From: Absidia repens
Lineage: Eukaryota > Mucoromycota > Mucoromycetes > Mucorales > Cunninghamellaceae
Reading direction: 5' to 3'
NCBI GenBank assembly: GCA_002105175.1
Contig: MCGE01000013.1
Span: 434,001 to 498,000, forward strand
DNA length: 64,000 nucleotides
Below are positions 50,524-63,900 of this stretch, one piece after another. Position numbers and translations under genes: made by a program. The number at the start of each line of letters is the position of its first letter. Positions within the stretch are counted from its first letter, which is position 1. Below the pieces are notes generated by a model. It was not told where the DNA came from and searched no databases. It was given only the letters and a program-made list of their open reading frames with translations.

Positions 50524-52434
50524 TTACTCTTTTTTAAAATCCGATTTCTATGTCAAAATCATTAGAAAGAGTTGGTTAGTGCTACAGCTTTTTGCTATAA
50601 TGCATGCATAATATTGATGCAAATTACCTTTTTGGTGCGGTTAATGCTAAATGGAATTCTTGAGATGATGATGCTGAGGGTGAATAAAGAGAGTAATGCC
50701 ACTGTTGCAACCAAGGGCTTTTGTAACATTCGATAACTGGCATATTTGTATGTGATCTATATATTGTAATATTGTAGTTAGTTATTACAATGAATCACCA
50801 TGATCATCCACCATTTCCCCAACTTACCTGAATAGGCTTTTGATGTGCGTAAACCACATTTTTCTTATCTAAATTGATTTGATATCTGCCAGTAGAATCG
50901 AAGTTAGTGAAGTGCTTGGTATGTTCAATAGAGTCCAGATCCATAGGTGCATGCACTTGAACATCACTACCAAAAAAAAAAAAGATAGGATCAGAAACAC
51001 ATTCTCCAGTATGATTACCTGCAATTCCCTTCACTTACGTTACACCTTCAGGTAATACGATCCGTACCCGAGCGTGATCCACAATCATATTCTTTGCATT
51101 GTCCACCAAGTTGACATTGAGGATGTATTCTCCGCTTGATTTTTGATATCGAAGGAAAGAGCGAAGATCCACATTGTAGCCATGATACCAATTATAATTC
51201 CATCCACCAAAGATAGGATAACGCGGTTTGATTTCAAGAACAGATCGCCCACGTTCGTTGCGAAAATGAGAAGTTGATACATTGCCAATTTCGTCTCTAA
51301 AATAAGCATTGGAGGCACCAGCAGGAAATTCAAAGGAGAGTTCCTTCAGCATGTTGGTGGCACTATGCACTTGAGACGACATCATATAGCGTACCCGGTT
51401 GAAGTTATCATCCAATCTAAAATAAAATATGAGAAACGGCAATATCAGTAAAAAGAAAAGTAATTTTCTTCTTCTAAACTTACTCTGCACCGTCATTACG
51501 GACTGTATAATGTTCTTCCACAGCAAGGTTGTTACCCCAATGAGATACCTGTAAGTCACGTTCAAGGTCGGTGACCGTGATGAGAGGACCAGTACTTTCA
51601 AAGTGACATTTGAGCTCCTGGAAGGCGTTAGATTCGATGTTGTTGAACGGTCCATACACTAGTTTGTTGCCTTTTTGTTGTACGATACCATCACCACCCG
51701 TAAAAGATATAATTTGTGCAGTAGGGACTCTACATAAACTTAGGTTAGTACAGCGACATCGTCATTCATGGTATTTGTATCAATATTACACTTACTGGAG
51801 AGTTGTCTTCATTTCATCCGTAGGATAAGGAGAGTACAGAAAGACGTTTCCGCTATAAACGAGTAATTGACGAGCTACTTGAGGAATTTTGGTAGGTAAC
51901 GGCTTCAAAACGTGAGTATATGAGATGTGGATACCAAGGCGAATATCATCATCGGGGTGCAGGGGTTGATCGAAGATCACCTTGTATAACTGAACTTCCC
52001 TGTATCGTGGATGACAATGTCAAGTGCAAAAAATAGGGTAGATTTAGCCAGAAGTCGAAAATGATGAAGCGGTCAGAGGATGTGGTTTCTTACCTTTCTG
52101 AATCAAAAGAAGCCTTTTCAACAGTGAGAGACGATTTGGCATCTTGGCGTAAGAAGGCAGACACCGAAGCGACATGATCATCGATGGCCGCAGGGACAGT
52201 GTAGTAGTATTCGGAGATAGGGTGATCAGCAATGTTCTTTGCACGGATGCCGATATCCTCCTGGACAACGTTGGTGCGAGCATCTAGTACGCGAAGAACC
52301 TTGACATTTTTAAAATCGTTTGGAATTGGAATCGACGTTTTGGAGACTTGAGTAGTACCAGAAGACATGGCCAAGCCAAGCCAGCTTAAAGCTAGTATAA
52401 CACAAATCCATAACTGTTTTGATACTAGAGACAT
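50524..52434 (-). CDS. OST1: Oligosaccharyltransferase subunit Ost1 / ribophorin I
   Basis: Non-catalytic subunit of the ER complex that transfers N-glycans. Seven exons (52094-52434, 51796-51999, 51484-51729, 51039-51416, 50828-50966, 50628-50756, 50524-50547) give 486 aa. Signal peptide at residues ~1-24 (LWICVILALSWLGLAMS). The lumenal domain has ribophorin blocks (VKVLRVLDARTNVVQEDIG, TGPLITVTDLERDLQVSHWGNNLAVEE, YPIFGGWNYNWYHGYNVDL). A single C-terminal membrane helix (PLVATVALLSLFTLSIIIS) follows. The cytosolic tail is short and basic, ending KKSDFKKE, the last seven residues coming from a 24-nt final exon. The topology is type I. Confidence 0.95.
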
Positions 52435-52922
52435 GATGTACCAAAAGAGTAGGAAGAAACGCGTTTAAGTTCAAGTATCAGAAGGGAATGACAAAAAAAA
52501 AAAAAATATTGAGCAGTTCAATCGCACCCAAATAATCCCGGAGTTTTAACATAAGACTAACGATCCACCATCCCCATAAGTGTAATGCTCAAACGCAAAG
52601 CCAGGTGTCCCATCCACCACTGTCCAGCACAATATTACCTACCGAAAACTAAAAGCAGCATCCACACAGCCCTTCTGTATTAACCCAGATAATCCATACC
52701 GCCCATTCTATTAAAACGTGTCCCTAACAGAATCATAATTATCCAGCGTCAACCATAATTCAAGGTGATATATGAATCGTAATGTTAATTTTTTTATTTT
52801 TGTGTGGGTGTAAATAAAGTGGGGGGGGGATGGACGATGATAATCGGATAATATATAACATAAAATAAAAAAGATACATTAAATAAAAACATAAACAAAC
52901 AAATAAAAATAATCTATAATAT
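52435..52922. other. Intergenic OST1 / SPX-RING
   Basis: About 490 bp, head-to-tail on the minus strand. A G-run (GGGGGGGG) occurs near 52820. No gene seen. Confidence 0.5.
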
Positions 52923-55037
52923 CTACATAATAGTACAGTTTTGATTGTTGTCTCGACTCATCCTAGCGATCTGCTCCGGGGTGTACGACCGTCCAGTAAA
53001 CGCTTCCACATCTTCAATGGCTTGTTCTCGTTCGTTTTCCCGTTTCTTTTGCTTGATTTCTTTGGGGAAGTACATCAGTAAAAAGTTTTGGAGAGGTTCA
53101 TCCAAGTTCAGAGCACTAGCAGTTTGGACAGCACTTGGGTGGCGACACATTGGGCAACTATTCATTTTCTTCTTCTGTGCCTTAATCAAACACCTCACAC
53201 AAAACACATGTCCACAAGTAAGACGGATTGGCCTCCAAGCAACACTCATGCACACCGGGCAAGCTAATATATATGTATGTATAATGAAACCTTAGTTTAA
53301 TAACCTTCCTTTTTTTTTTTTTTTTTTTTTTTTTTTCTTGACAAATCTTACCGTAGTCATCAGGTTGGGGTATGATTGTGGTCAGCTTTTCAGTAATAGC
53401 AGCACACAATATCTTGGCCAAAGTAGGTGTAAAAAATTCGTTGGAACCAACAAAATCAGGAAAGCTGGTACTAGCACTGAATCCAAAAAGGAAAATAATT
53501 AATAATCAGAGCATTTTTGAGTATGTATGACTTACTTCAATCCACTTCGCTTGTCGTGTTTCTTCAAAATCTTGATCATGGCGGTTTGATTCAATACTTG
53601 ATAATGCTTCATGGTAATCAACTCCGTATTCAACGCCATAAATTGTTGTAATGCTGATTTGGACGTTCTGTTTTTCAATTTCGATACCTATAGAACAAAA
53701 AAAAAAAAAAAGGAAGGCGAAATGGGTAAGCACAGGCAATTATTGCTGAACTAGGTAGTTTTTTTTCTTGTTCCCTTATAATTATCACTTACTAGGTTTT
53801 CTTGCTGTATCTGACTTGCAAACCACGACATCTGTTCCTTTGCCTTTTGGACAGAGTGCATAGATCGATCAGCCTCCAACCTACCTTCAAAGATTTGAGC
53901 ATCCATATAAATACTGAATATTTTTCGCCAGACATACATGTCGGATTTTTGATTGGGTGACGCCTAAAGGAAACAGAAACCAAAAAAAAAAAAAAACCAT
54001 GTCAAGTTATTCAATGTGTAAATGTATATCACAGTAAGGAGTCACATTTTCTTACCACTTGGACCATTCGTTTTTCAAGTTCATTGATATCCCCTTCAAA
54101 CCGATTGGACGTCTTGTGTTGTAGTCGAGTTGCACTTTGTAATTCAGTCATAAGCATATAGAAGAACTCATCGTCTTGTTCCAATTCCACCACCAGACTG
54201 CGCATTTGGCCACGGACCTTTTTTGTTCCATCCTTGTGTAGAGTCAGTTCAGTTAAATCACGGATCATCTTGGCAGTTGAATTACGACGTCGGTGTTCAG
54301 TAGAGGTATCATCGGAAGAAGATTTGGGTAAAGTTGTTGTGCTGTTGGAATCCTCAGTTATTTCCGTCGTAGTTATAGAAGGAATCGTTGTAGAGGAATC
54401 ATTTGGTGCTTGGCTGTTGATGTTGTTGACATCACTGCATTTGTTGTTGTCAGTATCATGCGAGCTGCTGTCACCCGTGCCATTTCCATCTACATCTACT
54501 TGAGCAACGGAGCCTACATCGGTGCGTGCCAGTGTAAAAAAATCGGTATTATCATGACTGCGTTGGTATTCCAATGGAGGTGTGTTCAAATTCTTCGCTG
54601 TGTTTGTCATAGAAGTTTCATTGATGATCCTGTTGTTTTGGCCGTCGATCAAATCGGATAAAAGCTCCGTCACTTTACTGTTGCTACTGTCGTAAGTGAA
54701 TCGAATACAGGGTCGAATATTGGGTGCTTCACCTATAATAAATCGAGTAAGTCATATAAACTTCGAGTGCATGCGTAGATCTAAATTTACCTGTGAAGTA
54801 ATATTGTACTTGAGGAGCATTGACATCGGGAGATCCGCCGGAAGAGGCCGTCGGTGCGTCTTGATCAGTAGAGTTTTCGAGACAGTCATGAAGCATAGAC
54901 ACAGACACACCATGTTTTTCTATTTCATCAGCCACCTTTGCTATGAGTTTCTTGAGCTTCTTGTATTGAATGAGGTAAGGTCGCCATTCCGAAGGGATGC
55001 TTTCAGATTCCGTTTCCAATTGTTTTGCAAACTTCAT
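52923..55037 (-). CDS. SPX-RING E3 ubiquitin ligase with C-terminal CAAX-like end
   Basis: Six exons (54791-55037, 54056-54732, 53793-53963, 53536-53687, 53352-53476, 52923-53263) give 570 aa. An SPX domain, the inositol-pyrophosphate/phosphate sensor module, begins at the Met (MKFAKQLETESESIPSEWRP, YKKLKKLIAKV). It is split by a ~150-residue Ser/Thr/Asn-rich insertion and resumes with LEQDDEFFYMLMTELQSA and HYQVLNQTAMIKILKKHDKRSG. A C3HC4 RING follows: CPVCMSVAWRPIRLTCGHVFCVRCLIKAQ ... CPMCR. The architecture matches plant NLA and fungal SPX-RING proteins. The last four residues are CTIM, a possible farnesylation box. A TTAG just before the ATG suggests a leader intron. Confidence 0.9.
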
Positions 55038-55921
55038 TCTAATAGCATTGCATAAAGATAAAAAGATATAAAAAAGAGACAACCAATCAATACAGAGCAG
55101 AATCACACCTCTAGAAAAAGAATGGATAGTAGTAAAAAGTAATAGAAAAAAAGTAAAAGGAGGCAAATAAATATAGAGCAAAAAATCAGAAGCAGATAGA
55201 AAGAAGAAAAAATAAAAAGAAAAGGATTTTCTTTTACTCACCTTTGAAATTAAGGCGCCGTCGCCTTTCCCATCAATGCTATTGGCGCTCAATCTGGCAC
55301 GTGTGGTATTGTGTTACTTTTCGCTTTAAAAATTGTGGCCAAGTTTTGCAACAGTCCTTTTTATTTCTAAGGTCGGGATTCCATGATCTGATCATTTTTA
55401 ACAATGATTCAACGTGATCAAAAGCGTGGACAGGGACGGATGCCGCTATGTAACAATAACATTATACTAGGTCCTTAAGACATAAAAGGAAGTATTTACT
55501 CTTATCATGTGATACAGCTATAGAAATTGTAATGATTCAACGTTGTACTGTACTTGGAAAGTGACATGAGTGGAATGTATGTTTTAAAAAGATCAGTGGG
55601 GGGGGGGGAATAATTTCCAAAAAATCAAGCATGAAAAATAAGTAAGTAAAAAGCATTAAATGGAGGTTTTATCATACAATAAAGAATTACATTTGGTCTA
55701 AAAGGGACAAAAAGTTTATTTTTATTGAAGGTTGTCTATAATAAAATTACATGACGATAAAAGATGGCTAAATAAGAGTAAGAGAGGGGTAATAAATAAA
55801 TAGTAATATAAAAGTATAATGTAACAGGAAGTGAGGGCATGAGCATGATAATAAGAGATAATGAGGGAATAAATTGGGAATAACTATCATTATTATCAAT
55901 CTTGGCAGGGAGCGTGTTCCA
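55038..55921. other. Intergenic SPX-RING / MFS transporter
   Basis: About 880 bp. Contains the leader of the SPX-RING gene (an exon/intron structure near 55039-55260 is likely), a G-run at 55598-55607 and AT-rich 3' flank of the transporter. No gene seen. Confidence 0.5.
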
Positions 55922-58299
55922 TTAGGCATCTTGTTTTTCCACGTCGTGATTTTCTTTGGTTTCCGGGCTGACAGCTGGTAATGCAGATGGCTGAGGTTGG
56001 TACTTCACATTTTTGATAAAAAGTGCACAAATCAAACCAAGACCGCTTGCCACTAAAGGAATAATAAAAACAGTATGCAGCGCCTGGGAATACGCATGAA
56101 TAATGGGTTTTTGAGCTTCAATAGGCATTTTTCGGATATACAGGTAATTCTTCAAGGCCCCGTACTCGTTTGCAGTAGCCTAACAAAAATGTAAGTGAGT
56201 TATCAGTAATCAGACCAAACATTCTTGCTGAAAATAAAAAAAATATAGTGCCTTTACCAAAACTGCACTATCGACGTGTAAGAATTGTGCCGCCAAAAAC
56301 AATTGGAATAGCGCTTGATAGATTGCCACACCAACAGATGATGCTAGAATAAGAAAGAAATTGTTCTGAAAAAAATAATGAGCCATCTATCATTCATTAT
56401 GGGCTATTCTTTTTTTTTTTTTTTTCAGTTACCAGCCCAGTTGCTACTGCCATATCTCTTCTTTCCGATGACGATTGTACAGCCAGAATAACATTGGATT
56501 GACTAAGTCCAAAGCAAAATCCTATTCAAAAGGAGCATGAGTTGAGTCAACGACTAATACCATTCACTTCCTGGAACTTACCACAAAATGTCAAGAATCC
56601 AGCTTGTTGGCCCCATGTGCTAGTTTCATTGACTGTGTAGAAAAGACCAAATCCAAGTAGATTGATAGAAGCACCAAAAACAAGATAAAACTTGATGTAT
56701 GGGAAGAAGCTCAAAAGATAACCACTGCCTACCGACGCCACAATCAGACAAGCCATATACGGAATCAAACGAATACCAGAGGACATACTATCCGCTCCAA
56801 AGACAGATTGGAACATGACAGGTCCAAAGTAGAGAGTACCAATGAATCCCAACCCAAGACAAACCATGTATATGTATAAAATGACAACAGCAGGATTTGT
56901 GAGGACGCGACCAGGCATAAGCTAGATCAAATAAGTGATCATGAAATATAAAGGCATGTTTAGAATAAGTTGCCGTGGTCAATTACCCATCTTTGGTTAT
57001 TCTAATAGTAACTTACCGGCTCCTTGGCAACCCATCCTTCTACAATGACAAGTGCTATCAAAGCGACACCGGCACCAACAAATGCCCCAATAGTATGAGC
57101 ATCACTCCACCTAAACACACCCCGATGATAGTAAATAGAAAGAGTGATTAGAATCATAAGCTAACAGCAGGAGGTATATTAATACTATTCGTAATCCATT
57201 TACCCAAATACCGGACCCCAATTTAATGCCAATAAAAGACAGCACACAAATCCCAAGGAAAACAAAGTACCAAGCCAATCAATTCGTTTTATCTTGTCAT
57301 ACAGAGTGGAATTTTCAAGTTTGACAGGCTCTTTCAGCAGCCACGCGATAAGGACAAATGAGATCACTGATAAAATGACATTCAACCAGAAGTCCCAGTG
57401 CCACGACACACGATCAACAAACGCTCCTCCTGTAAAATATTAAATGTAAGTCAAAAGTTATTGGTGAGATGAAGAGGGAAGACTGACTTACCAATCAAAG
57501 GACCAACACAACTAGCAAGACCATAAATGACAGTTAATAAAGATTGGAATCGTGGACGGAGATGTGGTGGTGATAGATCAGTAATAAGAATAAAAGCTAA
57601 CGACATAATACAACCACCTAAGGTATACATGTACAGCGATAATGAGAATTCATAAGAGCGTGGACCGTGATAAAAAAGCGATGAGTAACATCAGTTAGAT
57701 TTTATTTTTTTGTGTCCATTTTTTGAAGGGTTTGTGATTTGACTTACCTCCAAGACCTTGTACTGTTCTTCCAGCTATCAAAATTGTCATCTGATTGGCA
57801 AGTGAGTTGATCAATGAGCCGACACAAAACATGAGGAGTCCAAATAAAAGAATAGGTTTCCTATTGAAAGTTTGCCCCCCCCAAAAAAAAATGAATAAGT
57901 AGGCCAATTATGACATATAGACACTACTTGTTACCTTCCAAAAATATCAGAAAACTTTCCAGAAATAGGTTGAATGGCGTTGAAAATAAGTAAATAAGCA
58001 GTCGCCACCCAAGTTTGTTGTTCCAGTGCATTCAGTTCGGTAGCAATAATGCTCATAGCGGGAGCAACTACGGTTGTATTAAGGGAAACGCAAAACATAG
58101 CAATAATAATACCAATATAAAGAAGAACAGTCAAATATTTTGGGCGCTTTTTTGGGTCCTGTGGTACCGAGACTATGGTGGATGCTGATTTGTCATTGTC
58201 TTGCTTGTAGAGATCATGTTGCTGAAGATCCGTTTCCGATTCAATAATGTCGTTTTTGTGATGAGCTTCACCAGTTGTCACAGTATTTTTGTGATTCAT
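55922..58299 (-). CDS. MFS transporter, DHA2 (14-helix drug/H+ antiporter) type
   Basis: Nine exons (57935-58299, 57748-57860, 57492-57617, 57204-57429, 57017-57110, 56582-56921, 56433-56521, 56258-56365, 55922-56179) give 572 aa. A charged N-terminal tail of ~50 residues precedes the first helix (LLYIGIIIAMFCVSLNTTVVAPAM). The sequence then shows the family order: WVATAYLLIFNAIQPISGKFSDIFGRK (MFS signature A), IAGRTVQGLGGG, RPRFQSLLTVIYGLASCVGPLIGG (antiporter motif C) and VSWHWDFWLNV. Length and the 14-helix pattern fit DHA2-type exporters. The substrate cannot be inferred. The start ATG at 58299 is preceded by A-rich sequence. Confidence 0.92.
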
Positions 58300-59649
58300 G
58301 ACTGACAAGATATATTATTAAAAAATAAAAAAATAAAAGTAAAAAGCAAAAGAAAAAGAATTAAAAAATCAGACGACGCGATTGCTTTTTAAGCAAAGAG
58401 GTACAGGTACAAAAAAAAAAAATCGTGCAATTGATTGATCCAGAGAGGCTCATCGGTTTACCCGAATATTCCGGTCGTCAGCCAAATGACCTAAAGTTTA
58501 ACTTTGGTGGGGGGATAACAATGGTTTCGTTGATTTATCTATAACACAAAGCTATTTGTCTGCTGTTTTTATTGGCTACCAACCAACCTCTACCCGTTGC
58601 ACAGGATATTGCCAAAAAAAGTATTTCTTCTTTTGGGCATGATCCAAATTTATTCACTTTAAATTTAGTATTCCGATTTGCGTTTTAAGTGGCTCGACAC
58701 ACTTCTTTTATTTCTTCCCTCCTCTAATTGTCAAGTCTGTTTTGTGGACAGAAAACGGTAGAAGAATCATGTATACGTATCTCATGATATAAATCTTATT
58801 TACAGATGTATTCTTCTTTGTATAGGATGGCTGCTTCTGATGAAGTGGAAGATGATATGCATCTCATTGTGTCCGACAATGAAATGCTTTAGGACAGTAT
58901 TCCCTCTTGAGCTCAAATCCTGAGATAACCGATATAGAAAACATGACCGTAGGATAGCCGTATCATGAATGGTCTCTTGTGGGAGTGATTATCGATTGAT
59001 AGTTCTTAGTTTAGTTTAATGTTATATAGCATCATATCAATAAAAACAGTCCTTTATTAGTTATAGATACTATGCTGTAAGTTTATTGTTGTATTCATTC
59101 TTGTGTTGTGGTTAGGAATTGTGCTACATATAATGTAGTGTATTTTTACCTGTTAACCGAATTGAATCAACCGGTGTGTATAAAAGAGGACATATGTGAT
59201 GATGGTGTAAAGCTGTAGCGTAGAAATAAACCCAATGGAATCGTGACATTCATATGGATCCTTGGGCTCTGGTATATAGATTATGTGCTTGATATATTCA
59301 AAGAGACATTTCACTATACATATCATAAAAAAAAAAAGTAGAGAAGCAATGAAAAAAAAAACATGTGGAGCAAGTGGTCATAAGTAAGCTATAAATCAGT
59401 GTAAAATTCTCTTTAGCGGCAGCCACACGCACACCACGACGTAGATTTATTTCCATAATTGATAGACCAGAAATATGGCCATCTTTAACACCAAGTGATA
59501 TAAGGCAGTCAACAATTAGTGTAAAAAAGAGTTAGGGAAAGTATTGGAGACGCTCACAAATAGCTATCATAACAGCATTGTTTAATATACTATGGGTCAG
59601 AGGATGGTTAATAAAAAGACATATTTTATTGAATCATATTGGTGCATAC
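58300..59649. other. Intergenic, no supported gene
   Basis: About 1.35 kb. Contains a short fragment resembling the dispersed repeat 3' blocks near 58995-59060 (TTAGTTTAGTTTAATGTTA ... CAATAAAAACAG). No gene or RNA recognised. Confidence 0.5.
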
Positions 59650-60271
59650 TAAATCTAATTGGGGGGGGTCATTGTAACAAGAGATCTAATGAAGGGATCT
59701 ATTGGAGGAACAATGAGGGAAACTAATGTGAGCTTTGAAGAATGGTCAACGTTAATCTAAAAGTACAATTGTAAAATGGAAGCTAATATAATATACGAGA
59801 CATGAAAAAGACTATAAAGTGTTATCTTTTATTGAAACACAACAAACGGTCAACAGTAAACAAGAGGTTTCGATGTGAGTAATAAAATCTATTGTACAAG
59901 ACATGAGAGAGACTAATGGGACATTTTTCATTAAAGGAAAAGTAAAAAGGGACATATTTATTCAAATATAGATTCAAATGATGGACAAACTAACACTAAG
60001 CTAAGCTAATGATGGCTTCAAAAAGTCAACTATGTTGGTTCTAAATCCCTGAATCCAAAATGAAAAGGTTTCCCCATGCATGTTGCAATCCCTGAGCTAA
60101 ATACCCTTCTAAACTAGTCCTGACACTATTCTAAGTCCAAAAATACCCCATTGAGGCTCCCTTTGTGAAGAAAAAAGAAAATAAAATAGAAAGTGAAAGA
60201 GAGAGAAAGGATGGGGGAAAAAAAAAATTGCAGAAGTAAATAAAATTTTCACGTGGTCGGGAGTTGAAAAT
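59650..60271 (-). repeat. Dispersed repeat family, copy 6
   Basis: The most complete copy. On the minus strand it starts TTTTCAACTCCCGACCACGTG-like (CACGTG 60250-60255). All shared blocks follow (AATAGTGTCAGGACTAGTTT, TAGCTCAGGGATTGCAACAT, GCATGGGGAAACCTTTTCAT, TTAGCTTAGCTTAGTGTTAG, TGAATAAATATGTCCC), then the 3' half shared with copy 2 (TTGTACAATAGATTTTATTA, CAATAGATCCCTTCATTAGA). No coding frame. Confidence 0.82.
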
Positions 60272-60986
60272 GGTATTTTCTGGTCTGCGATTTTTATGGT
60301 GGTTACAAATAAGACAACCCCTCTGCTGGTCATCTTTATCCTACATATGATATGATAAAAAAAATAACTACTGTATATGATAAAATGCTTTTAAGGAATG
60401 AATTCAATATCGTATTGCGTATGATATCATACAGTGTTTTTATGTAATACAAAGAGGTTCCTGTCCGAATGGTGTACCGTACTATGCAGTAAAGTTTGGT
60501 ATATCTGTAGATCAAACCATCCTACGACTAAGGTCCAGGGTCTGATCTGTCACCGAAGTTTATGCACTCCCAAGTTCTTTTTTTTTTTTAAAAAAAAGAG
60601 CTATAACCAGAGCATCAAAATTGTCATTCAACTGTGTATGTAGAGTCTGAAGTTTGCACGTATGAAAGAATATATTTCGAAATATTTTTGTTTTTATATA
60701 CATATCAATTCAATGTGAATACCATCTTCTGCGGTGATGCATATCATATCAATATAATGTATCAGATATCAAGTCGATAAAAGGGGATCAATGAAAAAGA
60801 ATCATTTATTCATAAAAATCATTCAAATGATATAAAATTAAGCTTTTTTTATTAATGCATATTTACAAACTATCATTATCTATAATCTATGCTAATAATG
60901 CACCTAAAAGGAAAACAAAATGAATAGGGCGGTGGTGATGTAAATTAAATGGCTATACTACAAGCGCCAACGCAAAAAGGGGAGTA
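60272..60986. other. Intergenic, 3' flank of muskelin
   Basis: About 700 bp. Contains a T-run/A-run junction at about 60580-60597. No gene seen. Confidence 0.5.
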
Positions 60987-63900
60987 TCATTGGAGATATA
61001 GAGCATCAGATATATCGCCAGTTGGTTCCCGCATATCACTTGGGAAGTATTGCAGTATTTCAGTATAAACATCAGTTCTATCCATATAGAAAGAATCTAT
61101 AGAAAAATAATGGTATGTCGAAAAAAAAAGTTCAGTCATGGTATTTTCTCATTTTTTTTTCTTTTCATTGTCGTTACCAGCAGGTTCTTGTAAAAAAAAG
61201 GACTGTTGAGAGCACTGTCCAGTGTCACCATTACCACCATTCACTATCTTGTCCTCTTCGCCCAATAAACATAGTCTTGCACATAATCGTCCTAAAGCTA
61301 GCCTTTCTTGGTCGTTGTCATTATCGACCAATGGGGTGACTTGAGTCTGTAGGTAGTCCAGTGCTTGGGGTATCATATCGTGAGTTTTATTCTTTTCAAT
61401 GTTGAAGCAGAGTTCTTTAAACTGTTGTACTCTGATCAAGTATTTGCATCGTTGGCTGATGCTGTTGACATCAGGTCTAACAAAGGCAAAAAAAAAAAAA
61501 GTTATGTTCTAATACCAAAGTCATATCGCTTTTTTTTTTTTAATACTTACTTTATGAGCTTCAGTTTCCATAAATCACCCAATCGACGATCAGAGTCTGT
61601 ATATTCATGAGGATCACCACCAAATAAATAATGTGTTTTTGTTGTTTCATCATAAATCCATTGACATGAGAAGCGAGGCGTAGGATAATCAATGGCGGCG
61701 TCAACGGCCATAACTGGGGAATGACGCGATGCCGGTCTGGAAGACAGTCCCGTAGGAGTGATACCATCTACTGAATCTGTTGAGGAAGACTGCTGTTGAT
61801 GATGTCTGTGTATTGGACGAGGAGGAGGGCGGGAGGGAGGCGATGGTACCGACGAGGATTGGTGACAGCGTTCATTTGTATATACTTCTTCCCATACGTT
61901 GCGGTCCAAATGGTAGATCCTCAAGACATTCTTGACTGTTTTGCAACCCGTGTTCCGTAGATAGCCAGAGAAGACCCATACTTGTTTTGATTCAGTATCC
62001 ATTGTAGCACGTTGTGTATACCCCAAGTCGGGTCCCATATTTCCAATCGCCAATCCTTTTTCACCACCAGTACCAACAGTACCGCCACGATAATAATAGT
62101 AAGCTCCACCACTGCCACCACCACCACCACCTGTATGAGCCCGAATTGTACCATTATCTTCTTCAGTCGACATAGTTCCAATATCGTCGTCGTATCCACT
62201 GCTGTTTCCATCATTATCATCATCATCATCATCATCATCACCATCGTTAAAATCGTCATCAAAAAGATCGCCATCGCGTTTGTCATTGTCATCGTCATCA
62301 AGGTAGTCATGTCGCTTCTTGTCAATAGTGTCGATATCTTCACCGCTATCACTGCTGCTGAGTTGATATGACGATCGACGGGATGCATCATTGCTGTCAC
62401 CAGACACGTCACCGCCATCCGAATGTTGATGTTTTTTCTTCTTCTGGTGTTTTCGATGCTGTTGAGATACAATACGTGAGACGGTGTCAGTATCAATGTC
62501 ATACTGGTGCAAGTCGTAAAAGTAGTTGTCTGCTCGTTCGCCGCCAAATATATACAATTGATGATGTAAAGAATCCAATAACATAGAATGGCCAACACGA
62601 GACTGTAGTGGTGCCTTACGAGAACGATAAAGCTGAAATGGTGTTGGTGACGTGCTTGTTGAGCCATTGTTGGAGCTACTTGATGTTGACGATATTGCTG
62701 TTGGCGGTATCCCATCGTCATTTTCTTGGTTCAGGCCATTTCTATTTCATTATATTTTTTTTTTAGAGAAAACAGTAAGTAAAGATGCGAATGTGGTGAA
62801 CGCCTTTCTCTTTTATCAATTACCTAATAAGTTTCCAAGTACGATTTTTGATGTCATATGAGTAAAGACCACTATACTGATGTAGGTTGTTTCCGGAGAC
62901 CTCCCGACCCCCAAAAACATAAAGGATTCCAGAAGCTGCATCAACACACATTTGATGATCAAAAACGAGTTCAGGTCCGCCATGAGCCTAAACGAAAACC
63001 GGAAATAAATGATGTCAGTGCACAATATATGGTGTGTTTGTGCGAGAGAGAGAGAGAGATAGAGCAGATATAAATATTACTTACAGCAGTATGGTCAAAT
63101 AGCTTTTCCCAATGATTTGATTCGATGTAATAGCGATAAAAGTCTGCTTGCAAGTTATCTGCATTGTTGTTTTGCGTCCGGGAATCTGCCACACGACCAA
63201 AAACAAATATGGATTTGCTTGCCGTATCTAAACATATTTGATGGCAAGACCTTGCGGAAGGACCCCTTTGTCTAGTAATATATGGTAAAAAATGTCAAAA
63301 GAAAGATATGTTAGTAAGATGCAATATATAAAAGAAAAACGATGTCCCTGTAGTTTTTTTTTTTTTTTTCGTTTACGTACCTGGTAGTGTCGTTGCTAAT
63401 AAGATACCACCGGTTTTCTTTGATAGAATAAACCCAAAAATCGGCCAAATTTGATTTCCCAGTCCACCCACCATGTAAATAAATATGTCCATTGGCACTA
63501 TCGATGCACATTTGATGACCACCCCGATCACACGGAATATCTCCGTCTAAAAAAAGCGATGCATTAGTGCCCACTTAGAAAAAATTGTGATGAATACAGG
63601 TGTACAACTTACCGGTAGTTGGAGTAGGATGTAACTGTTGCCAAAGTGGTTCATATTTTGTAGTTTGTGTAAACGTTTGAAAGATACCATACTGAAGATC
63701 AGCTTGTTCGACCAATGCTTGAGCCAATTCGAAATCGCCTTCTTTCACCAGAGCCGTATGAAGTCGAGTCAACAAAGGATTTTCTAATTCTACGCCAGAT
63801 CGCTGCTTGATCAGTTGAAAAACATCCCCCATATTTCGCTGCCGAAAGTGTTTCATGCAAAGCCGTATAGTTTCCTTTTCCTTGTACTAATAAAAAAAAT

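Noticed and set aside
61921..62721. Long antisense or alternate-frame ORFs within muskelin
   Set aside because: Shadows of the muskelin exon; the kelch repeats fix the true frame.
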